From an uncultured Prevotella sp. (lineage in GTDB: Bacteria > Bacteroidota > Bacteroidia > Bacteroidales > Bacteroidaceae), in NCBI GenBank assembly GCA_905234355.1, contig CAJOHP010000137.1, forward strand, positions 1-6,580: a DNA stretch of 6,580 bases, given 5' to 3'. The notes under the pieces were generated by a model. The model saw only the letters and a list, made by a program, of their open reading frames with translations, did not search any database and had not been told where the DNA came from. Below are positions 1 through 6,580 of the stretch, one piece after another. A program made the translations under genes and the position numbers. Position 1 is the first letter of the stretch. Every line of letters begins with the position of its first letter.

Positions 1-809
1 AAGAACTTGTCCTCGCCGCCGTGGGCATAGAGGTGCGCCTTGTCGGTGAAGACCGGTGTGAGCGTGACATCCTGCCCAGGCACGGTGTAGTCGGTACCGG
101 GAGCATACTCTGCAGCACCGTCGGTCCAGGCGGTGAGCGTCTTGCCCTCCGTGTAGAGTGTATAGTTGGCGGGGATGGCAATCTTCGTTCCCTCTTCCTT
201 TGTCACTGCCTCGGGTGCGGTGCCGACAGCATCGCCCGTGGTGAAGGTGACGGTGGCCATGGTGGGCTCGACGATGGGCTCGTCGGCACCGGTGTCGGCG
301 CCCTGGTGCTGCTCTACCTTGACGGAATAGACATATCCGCCCTTGGAGTTGACAGCCACATAGCCGCGGCGCACGTCGGCAGCCTTGGCGGTATAGGAGT
401 TCTCTTCGGTCAGGTCTTCGCCTCCGTTGAAGTTGTAGGTGAAGATGCCAGGATAGCCTACCACGGTGACGACGTCTTCTACGGACACCACGGGAACCTG
501 CAAGACAGTGCCTTTATTGCACTGTGCATTGTTGCGTCCCACACAGTTGAGCTTTCCGGCGGTTGCATCGACATGCATGACGATGCCATCAACGGTCGAA
601 GCGATATCGGCCTCGACACCTTCGTAGTTGGTTGACTCTTGGATGCCAGCGGGCAGGTTGTTCTGCCAGTCCCACATGGCGGTGACAATGGTCACGTCGC
701 CGTCGGTCTGCTGCATTTGACTCACCTTCTGTATGCCGGCCACGGCGAGCGAGCCGCAGCAGATGGCGAGCAGGGCCAGAAGGGAGTACTTGAGTGATTT
801 GTACTTCAT
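1..809 (-). CDS. Secreted multimodular protein, C-terminus beyond left edge (probable pectin-active enzyme or binding protein)
   Basis: The first 269 residues of a reading frame that stays open to the left edge. The ATG at 809-807 is followed by a signal peptide (MKYKSLK, a hydrophobic core, and AVA before G25, cleavage likely after A24). C17-C18 are not preceded by a good lipobox (LAIC), so a lipoprotein is less likely. Residues about 40-166 form an all-beta module (WDWQN at 46-50, 'DATAGKL' 81-87, 'VTVVGYPG' 114-121, 'YVYSVKV' at the end) of a kind I associate with N-termini of Bacteroidales pectinesterases and pectate lyases. A D/E-rich linker (about 167-183) leads to an InlB/Listeria-Bacteroides-type repeat at about 183-255 ('ATVTFTTGDAVGTAPE', 'LTAWTDGAAEYAPGTDY', 'VTLTPVF'). 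No catalytic residues are visible, so the enzyme class is unknown. The gene starts 41 nt after the pectate lyase stop on the same strand, so it is probably co-transcribed and shares the pectin substrate. Confidence 0.85.
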   Translation of the reverse strand, partial: MKYKSLKYSLLALLAICCGSLAVAGIQKVSQMQQTDGDVTIVTAMWDWQNNLPAGIQESTNYEGVEADIASTVDGIVMHVDATAGKLNCVGRNNAQCNKGTVLQVPVVSVEDVVTVVGYPGIFTYNFNGGEDLTEENSYTAKAADVRRGYVAVNSKGGYVYSVKVEQHQGADTGADEPIVEPTMATVTFTTGDAVGTAPEAVTKEEGTKIAIPANYTLYTEGKTLTAWTDGAAEYAPGTDYTVPGQDVTLTPVFTDKAHLYAHGGEDKF

Positions 810-850
810 AAGCTTTGTGTTTTTAGTTATTGGAAAAAGAATAAAAAAGA
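810..850 (-). promoter_or_regulatory. A/T-rich untranslated leader of the third gene
   Basis: The 41-nt gap between the pectate lyase stop and the next ATG is about 22% G+C, in sharp contrast to the GC-rich genes on both sides. Read on the minus strand it has T-runs near the stop and an A-rich stretch (ACTAAAAACACAAAGCTT) just before the ATG. No purine-rich Shine-Dalgarno is present; A/T-rich leaders of this kind are usual in Bacteroidetes, which supports the chosen start. I see no hairpin before the T-run and no TAnnTTTG-type -7 box, so I do not call a terminator or promoter. Confidence 0.5.
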
Positions 851-3040
851 TTACTTACCGAACACTACTTTGCGTGACTGCCTTGAGCCGTCGGAGCGGG
901 TACAGACCTCGATGGCCATGCCGTGTGCCGGCTTGGCGATGCGCATGCCCTGCAGGTTGTAGTAGACGGGCAGTGACGATGAGGTGAGAGCATCGAGGTC
1001 AGTGACAATGGTAGGTTTTTTCTTCCTGCCGCTGAGGGTGATGACGAGCACGGTCTGCTTGCCTTGCGGGGTGAAGGTGATGCTGCCTGTCGCGTCGGGC
1101 AGGTCGATGGTATGGCTGACGATGTCTTTCGTCTTGGGGAAGACGTAGTCGGTGGCGGCGTAGGTAGTGCCGGCGACCTCGGCCAGATAGGCATTGGCGT
1201 CGGTGTAGTTGTCGTAGCCGGTGAAGGTGATGCTGCTCACAGTGATGTCCTGCGGCAGGTGGATGGTGTACTGCACGCCGGCGCTGTACTTGATGCCATC
1301 GTTGTTGCCTGCTGCATAGCCCTTGGCACGAGTGTTGGTGATGGTCACGTCGCCATCGAACTGATATGTGCTGGTGGTGTTGCCTCCCATGTTGGTGCTC
1401 TGCGCGAGGGTGATGGTCACTTCCTGCTCGTCGGGTATCTCGGGCACATTGATGGCCTTCACGAGCGACTCCCACTTAGTGTAGTAGGCAGGATAGTAGT
1501 CCTGCACCGCGTCGGAAGCGCCGCTGTTCTCGTCGAGCATGATGCGCTGCACGAGAGAGTTGGCGTAGACCTCAATGTTGGTATAGTAATGCACGGGGTC
1601 GAGTGTATAGAGGTTGGCGTCGTTCTTCTCGGTGTCCAGTCCGTTGGCCACCTCCCACTCGTCGTCCATGCCGTCCTGGTCGGCGTCGAAGGTCTTGTCG
1701 TGGGCGCCGGTGCCGAAGTTTTTCTCTGTATATCCGTCGACGTCGCTGACGAGGTCTATGCGTCCTGGCTTGCCGGTGATGGATCCGCTATAGGTGGCTG
1801 TGCCGGTCATGGTCTCGGTCATGTAGCGGTCGTCCACGTTGTCGCGGTGTAGCGAGGCGCCGGCATAGAGGCACACCTTCTCGTAGGCGGTGGTGGCGTC
1901 GTGGGTGGTCACCTCGCCGGTGGGAGCGGGCTCGTCGAGCTGCATGCAGACGTAGTCGGTGCCACTCACGGTGATGTAGGGTGCGTCGGCGCCGTTATAG
2001 TGGTTGGGGTCTTTAGAGTAGCGCACGCCGCCTCGGGTGACGGTGCCGCTGTCGTAGACGAAACGGTCCCATCCGGCATCCTGGTCGTCGATGAGGTTGC
2101 CGCTGACGTAGTATCGGCTGGTCATGTCCCAGTAGATGGGGTATCCCTCGGCATTACCCTCGGCGCCGACGGTGACCTGCGTGAGCTTGGATATCTTGGC
2201 AGCCGGTCCGCTCTTGTAGTAGTTGCCCACCATGTTGATCTGTCCGCCGCCGGGGCCGCCGTAGCATCCGTCGGCGTTGTAGACGACGCAGTTGCGGAAG
2301 TCTACGTTCTCGGCCTGCACGGCATTCTCCCACTTATACTTAGTGTAGAGGGCGTTGCTGGTGTAGCCATCCCAGTTGTAGCGTGCGCCGTTGAATCGCG
2401 GCGAGCGGTTGTTGACGTGCAGTATAAGGTTGTGGTGGAAGGAGGCGAGCTTTCCGCCCCAGATGCCGCCATAGCCGTGAGCGCCCTTGCCGTGGCCGGC
2501 GTTGTTGAGGCTCTCGCCGATGGTGCACCACTGCATGGTGAAATTGTTGTTGTCGTAGAACGATGCCACCTCGTCGATGCTCCATGAGAAGGAGCAGTGG
2601 TCGAGCAGCAACTTGGTGTAGTGGCGTGCCGTGGAGGCGTCGGCCCCGTCGTTGACGTCCTTCTCCGATCCTCGGCGTATGCGTATGAAGCGCATGATGA
2701 TGTTGTCGCCGGCAGGACTGACGGTGTAGTAGCGCAGGGTGATGCCTGGTTTGGGAGCCGTCTGTCCGAGGATGGTGGTGTTGGCACCGATGCTGACGTT
2801 GCTGCTCAGGGGTATGACGCCTGCCACGTCGAAGACGACGGTCTTCTTCTCGTTGCCCTTCACGGCCTGGCGGAAGGAGCCTGTGCCGGAGTCATTGAGA
2901 TTGGTCACATGGATGATTTTTCCGCCACGGCCGCCGGTGGTGTATCGGCCATGGCCTTCAGCGCCGGGAAAGGCGGGTGTCTGTGCCTGTGCCGTCACGG
3001 TCAGGGCGGCAAGGGCAAGGGGGGTAAGTAGTTTTTTCAT
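851..3040 (-). CDS. Secreted pectate lyase, polysaccharide lyase family 1
   Basis: A complete 729-residue enzyme predicted to cleave alpha-1,4-polygalacturonate by Ca-dependent beta-elimination, outside the cytoplasm. Start at 3040: MKKLLTPLALAALTVTAQAQ is a good signal peptide (cleavage after AQA, residue 19), and the ATG lies 14 nt after the preceding stop. The frame runs on upstream to 3346, but only by overlapping the preceding gene. The mature protein opens with PAFPGAEGHGRYTTGGRGG (22-40), then VTNLNDSGTGSFRQAV (45-60), both hallmarks of bacterial PL1 lyases. The parallel beta-helix includes LLDHCSFSWSIDE (145-157, likely Ca/substrate-binding acids) and NNRSPRF (210-216), the expected position of the catalytic arginine. 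FDADQDGMDDEW (451-462) is a calcium-binding DxDxDGxxD motif, followed by YTNIEVYANSLV (486-497). About 537-672 is a beta-rich, perhaps carbohydrate-binding module, and the end carries VYYNLQGMRIAKPAHG (692-707). Its products would suit the upstream GH105 enzyme. The PL1 subfamily (probably 2) and pectate rather than pectin preference are inferred. Confidence 0.93.
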   Translation of the reverse strand: MKKLLTPLALAALTVTAQAQTPAFPGAEGHGRYTTGGRGGKIIHVTNLNDSGTGSFRQAVKGNEKKTVVFDVAGVIPLSSNVSIGANTTILGQTAPKPGITLRYYTVSPAGDNIIMRFIRIRRGSEKDVNDGADASTARHYTKLLLDHCSFSWSIDEVASFYDNNNFTMQWCTIGESLNNAGHGKGAHGYGGIWGGKLASFHHNLILHVNNRSPRFNGARYNWDGYTSNALYTKYKWENAVQAENVDFRNCVVYNADGCYGGPGGGQINMVGNYYKSGPAAKISKLTQVTVGAEGNAEGYPIYWDMTSRYYVSGNLIDDQDAGWDRFVYDSGTVTRGGVRYSKDPNHYNGADAPYITVSGTDYVCMQLDEPAPTGEVTTHDATTAYEKVCLYAGASLHRDNVDDRYMTETMTGTATYSGSITGKPGRIDLVSDVDGYTEKNFGTGAHDKTFDADQDGMDDEWEVANGLDTEKNDANLYTLDPVHYYTNIEVYANSLVQRIMLDENSGASDAVQDYYPAYYTKWESLVKAINVPEIPDEQEVTITLAQSTNMGGNTTSTYQFDGDVTITNTRAKGYAAGNNDGIKYSAGVQYTIHLPQDITVSSITFTGYDNYTDANAYLAEVAGTTYAATDYVFPKTKDIVSHTIDLPDATGSITFTPQGKQTVLVITLSGRKKKPTIVTDLDALTSSSLPVYYNLQGMRIAKPAHGMAIEVCTRSDGSRQSRKVVFGK

Positions 3041-3054
3041 ATGCTGTGTGGTTG
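3041..3054 (-). promoter_or_regulatory. 14-nt intergenic junction and start context of the pectate lyase
   Basis: On the minus strand the hydrolase stop TAA is followed by CAACCACACAGCAT and then ATG AAA AAA of the pectate lyase. There is no Shine-Dalgarno and no room for a promoter or terminator, so the two genes are almost certainly on one transcript. The spacing fixes the pectate lyase start: every upstream in-frame start would lie inside the preceding gene. Confidence 0.6.
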
Positions 3055-6000
3055 TTACTGCATTCTTTTGAGTCCTTCCCATCGCACGTTCCACGTGCCG
3101 TCCTGTGGGAAGCCGGGATTGTGGGGCAGCATGCAGCCGTCCCATCCGGCACACATCATGGCCACGGCAGTGAGCAGTGCGCCATTGCCGGGCAGATAGA
3201 GTCGCAGCCTGTCGGCTGTCTGGAAGTTGTGCCCGTTCTTCAGATAGGTGTTCTTCTGCGTGTCGATGAGCAGGGCGTCGAGCGCGGTATGGGGCTGTCC
3301 CAGCCGGGCAGCGGCCATAGCCACCATGCCGTAGTCCCACCCCCATGTGGTGGGCCAGTTCCAGTGGTGCATGACCCAGTCGAGCGTCTGCTGCATCGTC
3401 TCTTTATTATATAATAAGGTGTAGGGTGTCTGCTCGCTGGGCAGCAGGCCGCATGCTCCGAGCACGGCGGGATGGTCGTTGCGGCACTTCTGGTCGAAGG
3501 TCTCTGTGCTGACGGCCGTGGCGCCGCCCCCCACGGTGTTGAAGGGGTCGAAGCCTTTCAGCCCCGTGGTCTTGCCCTTGGGCAGTCCGGCGGTGTAGGT
3601 GCCGTCGGCGCCTTTGGGCAGGGGCGAGAGCGTGGATGCTATGCGGTCCCACAGGGCATGGCGGGGCAGGCCCTGACGCTCGCGCCACGCGTTGGCTATG
3701 CTCAGGCCATACTGCCAGTAGGCCAGCTCGAAGGGATGATTGAAGGAGAAGTCCTTCGACATAGACTCCTGCATGGCCGTGGCGCCTTGCAGGAAGTACT
3801 TGCCCGTCTTGGGATCACTGCTCACGAAGTCGGCCATAAACTCGGCCGTCTCTTCCACCTGCTTGGCATATTTCTTCAGGGTCTGGGCGCCTGGCTGTGC
3901 CCGGTACATCTCCTCAGCCATATAGATGTAGTGTGGCTGCTGCCAGATGAGGAACGACCCTGTGTTCGACGGTGCCTCGCCGGCCTCGGGGTCGGTCATC
4001 TTCATCCATCGTATGCCCTTGAACCCCTGTCGCTGAGCTATCTGCCGGGCCATGGGATAGGCCACGTGGTTGTACCAGTCGAGCACCGTGGCCACGGTCT
4101 GCGGCCTGTTCCACAGGGCAAAGTCGACCATGTGCCACCAGGTCATCTCGAGGTGCGGACGCCCAAACCAAGAGTTGTAGGTGAGGCCGGTCTCCTGCGG
4201 GGGCATGCTGCCTGCGCAGTTGACCTGCGTGAGATACTGCGAGAGCACCACGCGCCGCTCCAGCTCGCCGGCACGCGGATCGGTGCACTGGGCGAAGTCG
4301 GCTATGGCGCCTTGCTGCCACCAGCGGTTCCATGCCTTTATCACAGAGCGGAGCACCTGGTCGTAGACCAGTGCCGACGGATGCGTCGGCACAGACGGAG
4401 CCTGCTGTGCAGAGGCCTGGGCAGCCGTGTATTCCGCCTCGAAGACCAGCAGCGGGGCGGTGGTGGTGAGGGCGAAGTAGTGTCGGTCGCACTCGTCGAG
4501 CGAGGCTTCGCCCTGCCAGCGCAGCGTGAGGAAGTAGCGTGTGGAGTCGATCTGATGCTCTATGATGGCGCTGTGGTCGGTAGCGGTCACGATGCGCGAC
4601 GTGTGGCGCCCGGGATGAGCCAGGTCGGTAGCGCCATCGGCATGCTTGCCTGTGGGATATGGCAGGCGGATGGCCACAGCGGCACGCCGCTGGCTGAGCA
4701 GGGGCGACTTGATGTTGTAGACCACGGCGTCTCTGTCCTGCAGTGCCGCCGTGGTGACGCTGACGGGCGTGCCGTCGACCAGAAACTGCGACTCAATGAC
4801 GCCGTCGTAGAGCTTCAGCTCCTGGTGTATGCCGGTAAGGTCGGACAGCTGCACCTTGCTGCCGTCGGCATGGCTCATGTCGAGTCCGATGATGCCGAGG
4901 TTCAGCCTGTGCGGATTGACGCGGAAATACTCCGTGGCAGCCACGCGACGTACTGCGCTGGCGGAGTCGCTGCCCACGAGCTGTGGTGCGACAGACTTGG
5001 CCTTGTACTCCACGGCATAGACTTCGGGGTGTCCGTGACCCAGGTCGAAGGTCTTCTCTGTCTCTGCAGGTGTCAGGCAGGAGGTGTTAGCAAACCGATG
5101 CCAGCCCCAGTCGGACATGGCCGTCAGCGGCACCCCTGCCTCGTAGTCAAAAGGGAAGGACTGCAGCCCGGTGACGTCGACCGTCGTGGCGAAGTGTCCG
5201 TTGCCCACGGTGAGCGATGCCAGCGGGTCGGCCTGGGTGACGACGGGATTATGTCGCGAGACGACGGCCTGCCGGTCTATGGGCTGCATGACGTTGTCTG
5301 CATCGTAGCCCATCTTCTCCATCTCGAGCGACGCCCAGATGAAGGGGCCTACGCCCTTGGCGTCGTTGTCGCGTATGGGCTCGCTGAGATAGTAGGCATA
5401 CGAGCCGTCGCGGTTGCTGCTCTGCTTGGCCTTGGCCTTGGGGTTGATGGCCTTGAGGGCTGCTTCCACCTGTGGGCTGATGCCCGGCCCCAGACCGGCC
5501 ACGGCACAACAGTTAGTGAGCGAGATGGTCTTGTCTGGATTTACACGGATGAAGTGGCTGACGATGCCGCGGTATGCCTTGAGTCCTGCCTCGCGATACT
5601 TCGTGCCGAGGTAACCCTTGTTGTATGCCTTGAGCAGCACGTAGGCAAACATGGCGGAGCAGGTGGCCTCGAGATAGTTGCCCTCGCGGCCGGGCGAGTC
5701 CATCACCTGATACCACACGCCCGAGGCCTTGTCCTGCCACTTGATGACGGCGTCGAGGTCTTTGCGCAGCAGGTCGATGACCTCGGCCCGTCGGCTGTAG
5801 TCGGCGGGCAGGGCATCGAGCACCTCGATGAGGGCCATGGAGAACCAGCCCTGGGCGCGTCCCCAGCAGTGCTGCGAGAGTCCGGTCTGTGGGTCGGCCC
5901 AGAACATGTTTCGGTTTTCATCGTAGGCGTGGCGGTTGAGTCCTGTCTTGGGGTCGAGGGTGCGGTGGTAGGTGGTGACGAGCTGGCTGACGGCATCGTC

Positions 6001-6580
6001 GTAGATGGCACGTGCCTGTGCCTGTGTCATCAGGCGCTTGGCGGTCTTTCCGCCCTTTGGTGCCGTGCTCAGGAGGCTGGCCGTGAGGCAGCGGAAGGGC
6101 AGACCCATGAAGATGCCGTCGAGCCACACCTGGTAGGCATAGATGGCCTTGTGCCAGTAGACCTTGTCGGCCACCGTGCGCGGCTGCTTGTCGAGCTGCC
6201 TGAGCAGGGTTTCGATGGCCGTGAGGTTCTTCTGCTCGGGCAGTTGCTCGTACATGCGGGTGACGAAGTGGCCGGTGCGTATGTTGTCGAGATTGTAGTC
6301 GAGCAGGTTGTAGCCGCGTATCTCGCCCCGCTCGTTGATCATTGTGTCGGTGTAGAGCTTGCAGTAGTCCATGATGCGCTGGTCGCCGTAGCGCAGATAG
6401 GTGTCGAGCATGCCTTCGAGCTCTATGCCCATGACATAGCTCCACTTGGGGCGCTTGGAGAAGTCGAGCATATAGCTCTGTGGTGTGCGCTGCATCTCGC
6501 TGTAGGTCATCCACTGCGAGTAGTGCCTGTAGGGTTTCTCCTGCAAGACGAGCGAGCCGTTGAGGAAGAGATTGGTGAAG
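3055..6580 (-). CDS. Fused glycoside hydrolase: GH105 domain plus GH65-like six-hairpin glycosidase, N-terminus beyond right edge
   Basis: An open frame of 1,174 residues with its start outside the window; a TTG at 6546-6544 is an internal Leu codon, not a convincing start. Numbered from the first complete codon at 6579, residues about 18-425 are GH105 (unsaturated glucuronyl/galacturonyl hydrolase): YSEMQRTP, GYNLLDYNLDNIRTGHF, YWHKAIYAYQVWLDGIFM (Asp154, codon 6120-6118, likely general acid/base), DPQTGLSQHCWGRAQGW, EGNYLEATCSAMFAY and RDNDAKGVGPFIW. This domain should remove the 4,5-unsaturated uronic acid left by pectin lyases. After about 15 residues a second glycosidase begins (about 443-1174): a beta-rich half with DPLASLTVGNGHFATTVDV and MSDWGWHRF, then a helical barrel with NSWFGRPHLEMTWWHMVDF (Glu811, codon 4149-4147, candidate acid), TTWGWDYGMVAMAAARLG and LYLPGNGALLTAVAMMCAGW. 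The second half resembles a Bacteroidetes family usually annotated GH65-like or hypothetical; its substrate is unknown. It is probably exported, but the signal peptide is not visible. The pectate lyase follows after 14 nt. Confidence 0.9.
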   Translation of the reverse strand, partial: FTNLFLNGSLVLQEKPYRHYSQWMTYSEMQRTPQSYMLDFSKRPKWSYVMGIELEGMLDTYLRYGDQRIMDYCKLYTDTMINERGEIRGYNLLDYNLDNIRTGHFVTRMYEQLPEQKNLTAIETLLRQLDKQPRTVADKVYWHKAIYAYQVWLDGIFMGLPFRCLTASLLSTAPKGGKTAKRLMTQAQARAIYDDAVSQLVTTYHRTLDPKTGLNRHAYDENRNMFWADPQTGLSQHCWGRAQGWFSMALIEVLDALPADYSRRAEVIDLLRKDLDAVIKWQDKASGVWYQVMDSPGREGNYLEATCSAMFAYVLLKAYNKGYLGTKYREAGLKAYRGIVSHFIRVNPDKTISLTNCCAVAGLGPGISPQVEAALKAINPKAKAKQSSNRDGSYAYYLSEPIRDNDAKGVGPFIWASLEMEKMGYDADNVMQPIDRQAVVSRHNPVVTQADPLASLTVGNGHFATTVDVTGLQSFPFDYEAGVPLTAMSDWGWHRFANTSCLTPAETEKTFDLGHGHPEVYAVEYKAKSVAPQLVGSDSASAVRRVAATEYFRVNPHRLNLGIIGLDMSHADGSKVQLSDLTGIHQELKLYDGVIESQFLVDGTPVSVTTAALQDRDAVVYNIKSPLLSQRRAAVAIRLPYPTGKHADGATDLAHPGRHTSRIVTATDHSAIIEHQIDSTRYFLTLRWQGEASLDECDRHYFALTTTAPLLVFEAEYTAAQASAQQAPSVPTHPSALVYDQVLRSVIKAWNRWWQQGAIADFAQCTDPRAGELERRVVLSQYLTQVNCAGSMPPQETGLTYNSWFGRPHLEMTWWHMVDFALWNRPQTVATVLDWYNHVAYPMARQIAQRQGFKGIRWMKMTDPEAGEAPSNTGSFLIWQQPHYIYMAEEMYRAQPGAQTLKKYAKQVEETAEFMADFVSSDPKTGKYFLQGATAMQESMSKDFSFNHPFELAYWQYGLSIANAWRERQGLPRHALWDRIASTLSPLPKGADGTYTAGLPKGKTTGLKGFDPFNTVGGGATAVSTETFDQKCRNDHPAVLGACGLLPSEQTPYTLLYNKETMQQTLDWVMHHWNWPTTWGWDYGMVAMAAARLGQPHTALDALLIDTQKNTYLKNGHNFQTADRLRLYLPGNGALLTAVAMMCAGWDGCMLPHNPGFPQDGTWNVRWEGLKRMQ

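Noticed and set aside
759..761. Lipobox at the Cys pair in the third gene's signal peptide
   Set aside because: The residue before the first Cys is Ile and the -3 to -1 positions (LAI) do not fit the usual L-[AS]-[GA] pattern; an AVA cleavage site downstream is better.
820..850. Possible terminator after the pectate lyase (T-runs on the minus strand)
   Set aside because: No GC-rich stem precedes the T-runs. The low G+C fits an A/T-rich Bacteroidetes leader for the next gene.
1064..1852. Long plus-strand open frame of 262 codons (and similar ones at 21-635, 1901-2587 and 2597-3031)
   Set aside because: They lie antisense to well-supported genes. Their translations are rich in Gly/Val/Ala/His with no domain motifs or signal peptides, as expected from the reverse frame of GC-rich coding DNA.
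3041..3346. N-terminal extension of the pectate lyase frame up to 3346
   Set aside because: It would overlap the hydrolase gene by about 290 nt and put 102 Arg/His-rich residues ahead of a clear signal peptide; the ATG at 3040 fits both the signal peptide and the junction.
4371..4392. Perfect 8-bp inverted repeat GTGCCGAC/GTCGGCAC with a 6-nt loop
   Set aside because: It is inside coding sequence with no T-run after it, and about one such hairpin is expected by chance in a GC-rich window of this size.
6544..6546. TTG start for the hydrolase
   Set aside because: The frame continues open to the window edge, there is no signal peptide after this codon, and rare TTG starts need stronger support.

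Overview
The window carries three co-directional genes on the minus strand, read from right to left. Together they look like part of a secreted pectin-degradation locus of a Bacteroidales bacterium. The taxonomic guess (Prevotella-like, or a related GC-rich gut lineage) rests on four things: gene starts without a Shine-Dalgarno sequence, an A/T-rich leader in otherwise GC-rich DNA, module architectures typical of this group (N-terminal Ig-like/InlB-type modules, and a C-terminal 'YYNLQGMRIAKPAHG' tail), and the gene content. No rRNA, tRNA, CRISPR array, insertion sequence or phage gene was seen.

Layout. (1) 3055-6580: a large glycoside hydrolase gene, open at the right edge. It encodes a GH105 (unsaturated glucuronyl/galacturonyl hydrolase) domain joined almost directly to a second, complete (alpha/alpha)6 glycosidase module of the GH65-like, six-hairpin type. 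(2) 851-3040: a complete 729-residue secreted pectate lyase of polysaccharide lyase family 1, with a Ca-binding DxDxDGxxD motif, a C-terminal beta-sandwich-like module and a conserved tail. It starts only 14 nt after the stop of gene 1. (3) 1-809: the first 269 residues of a third secreted, multimodular protein, cut off by the left edge. It starts 41 nt after gene 2; its catalytic part lies outside the window.

How they may work together (inference). The PL1 enzyme cleaves de-esterified homogalacturonan by beta-elimination and leaves oligosaccharides with a 4,5-unsaturated uronic acid at the non-reducing end. The GH105 domain removes that unsaturated residue. The attached second glycosidase could act on the sugar exposed next, or on a side chain. 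The short spacing and absence of visible internal terminators or promoters suggest one transcript entering from beyond position 6580.

The strongest point for a second look is the GH105 + GH65-like fusion, because the second half belongs to a recognisable but, to my knowledge, functionally unassigned family. The pathway itself is known biology. I do not see a wholly new system in this window.
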